The notes beneath the pieces are model-generated. The model did not search any database, had not been told where the DNA came from, and worked only from the letters and a program-made list of their open reading frames with translations. DNA of 64,000 nucleotides from Enterobacter kobei (lineage in GTDB: Bacteria; Pseudomonadota; Gammaproteobacteria; Enterobacterales; Enterobacteriaceae): positions 310,001 through 374,000 of the forward strand of contig NZ_AP024590.1 in NCBI RefSeq assembly GCF_018323985.1, written 5' to 3'. Positions 63,193 through 64,000 of this stretch are shown piece by piece. The position numbers and the translations under genes are program-made. Each line of letters opens with the position of its first letter. The stretch's first letter is position 1.

Positions 63193-63331
63193 CTGTCCGA
63201 AACCTTTTTATCCCCGTTATCCCCTCCACAATACAAAAAATGTGAAGCGCCTCGCCGTTTGCACCATCTGCCCTTGCCATATATCTTCATTTTACTGAGG
63301 ATATAAATATTCAATTTAATGAAAATATACC

Positions 63332-64000
63332 ATGCGCCGGACATTTATTAAGAAAGAAGGGGTGGTACTCACCACCCTGGCCCGTTACCTGCTTGGAGAG
63401 AAATGCGGTAACCGCCTGAAAACCATTGATGAACTGGCAAGTGAATGCCATTCCTCCGTGGGCCTTACCCAGGCGGCATTGAAAACGCTGGAATCATCGG
63501 GTGCCATCCGTATTGAACGACGCGGGCGTAACGGCAGTTATCTGGTCGAGATGGATAACCGTACCTTGCTGAAGCATGTCGATATTAACAACGTCGTCTG
63601 TGCGATGCCGCTGCCCTATACCCGCCTGTATGAAGGGCTGGCGAGCGGGCTGAAAGCCCAGTTCGACGGCATCCCGTTTTATTACGCCCATATGCGCGGG
63701 GCGGATATTCGCGTGGAGTGCCTGCAAAACGGCGTGTACGACATGGCGGTGGTGTCCCGGCTGGCAGCGGAAAGCTATCTGGCACAGGACGGTTTGCGTA
63801 TCGCGCTGGCGCTGGGGCCGCATACCTACGTCGGCGAACACCAGCTTATCTGCCGCAAGGGTGAGAGCGGCGGCGTGAAGCGCGTCGGGCTGGATAACCA
63901 CTCGGCGGATCAGAAAATCATGACCGAAGCCTGTTTTGGCGGTCAGGATGTGGAACTGATTGATCTGCCGTATCACGAAAGCCTCCAGCGCATTGCGAAA
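63332..64000 (+). CDS. yhfZ: GntR-like regulator YhfZ, 3'-truncated by window edge
   Basis: Open from ATG 63332 to the last base (223 codons, no stop), so it continues outside the window. The N-terminal 70 residues carry a helix-turn-helix (TIDELASECHSSVGLTQAALKTLESSG) followed by a wing (IRIERRGRNGSYLVEM). The rest resembles a substrate-binding-like effector domain (NNVVCAMPLPYTRLYEGLASG). It closely resembles E. coli YhfZ, which begins the yhf metabolic cluster next to trpS. The upstream 139 bases after the REP pair are AT-rich and could hold its promoter. Confidence 0.9.
   Translation, partial: MRRTFIKKEGVVLTTLARYLLGEKCGNRLKTIDELASECHSSVGLTQAALKTLESSGAIRIERRGRNGSYLVEMDNRTLLKHVDINNVVCAMPLPYTRLYEGLASGLKAQFDGIPFYYAHMRGADIRVECLQNGVYDMAVVSRLAAESYLAQDGLRIALALGPHTYVGEHQLICRKGESGGVKRVGLDNHSADQKIMTEACFGGQDVELIDLPYHESLQRIAK

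Noticed and set aside
1..64000. Search for prophage, insertion sequences, CRISPR arrays, restriction or toxin-antitoxin modules, tRNA genes and frameshifted genes
   Set aside because: None seen. Gene order follows the enterobacterial core, frames are intact, and intergenic repeats are REP pairs or short hairpins.

Overview
This window is a contiguous stretch of enterobacterial core chromosome, close to the ggt-to-yhfZ interval of Escherichia coli in gene order. Protein lengths and sequences resemble E. coli families but differ at many positions, as recalled from family knowledge. Enterobacter, Leclercia, Lelliottia, Citrobacter or a similar genus is likely; I cannot fix the genus without a search. 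Reading frames are intact throughout. I see no prophage, insertion sequence, CRISPR array, tRNA or rRNA.

Layout. Positions 1-4.3 kb: the 3' part of ggt, the acetyltransferase gene yhhY, the Fur-controlled small RNA RyhB, the oxidoreductase gene yhhX and the pirin gene yhhW. 4.4-8.1 kb: gluconate regulator, kinase and permease (gntR, gntK, gntU), then yhgN on the opposite strand. 8.2-19.1 kb: asd followed by the glycogen genes glgB, glgX, glgC, glgA and glgP. 19.1-22.8 kb: glycerol-3-phosphate genes, glpD facing away from glpEGR. 22.8-32 kb: maltose regulator malT, divergent malPQ, and the high-affinity gluconate permease gntT. 32.3-37.7 kb: nfuA, gntX, bioH, a small periplasmic DUF1471 protein, and ferrous iron uptake genes feoABC. 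38-43.2 kb: tex, greB and the osmosensor pair ompR-envZ. 43.3-49.4 kb: pckA, hslO, hslR, yrfG and igaA. 49.7-56.3 kb: nudE, mrcA and the DNA-uptake/type IV pilus-like genes hofMNOPQ. 56.6-63.1 kb: aroK, aroB, damX, dam, rpe, gph and trpS. The last 670 bases hold the 5' part of yhfZ.

How the genes fit together. Much of the window is carbon handling under cAMP-CRP and local regulators: gluconate (GntR operators in front of gntK and gntT, about 26 kb apart), glycerol-3-phosphate (GlpR operators), maltodextrin (MalT boxes) and glycogen storage. Malto-oligosaccharide metabolism is split between GlgP/GlgX and MalP/MalQ. Iron control appears twice: a Fur box on ryhB, and Fur plus FNR sites in front of feoA. 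Envelope functions (OmpR-EnvZ, IgaA, PBP1a, DamX) and redox or heat repair (HslO, HslR, NfuA) fill the rest.

I found no clearly undescribed system. The points most worth a second look are an RyhB variant whose first stem-loop appears rebuilt by compensatory change, a family of at least seven near-identical CCCTCTCC/GGAGAGGG hairpins at gene ends, a DUF1471 gene between bioH and feoC, a 140-base out-of-frame overlap between hofP and hofQ, and a convergent glpR/malT hairpin that contains the malT stop codon.
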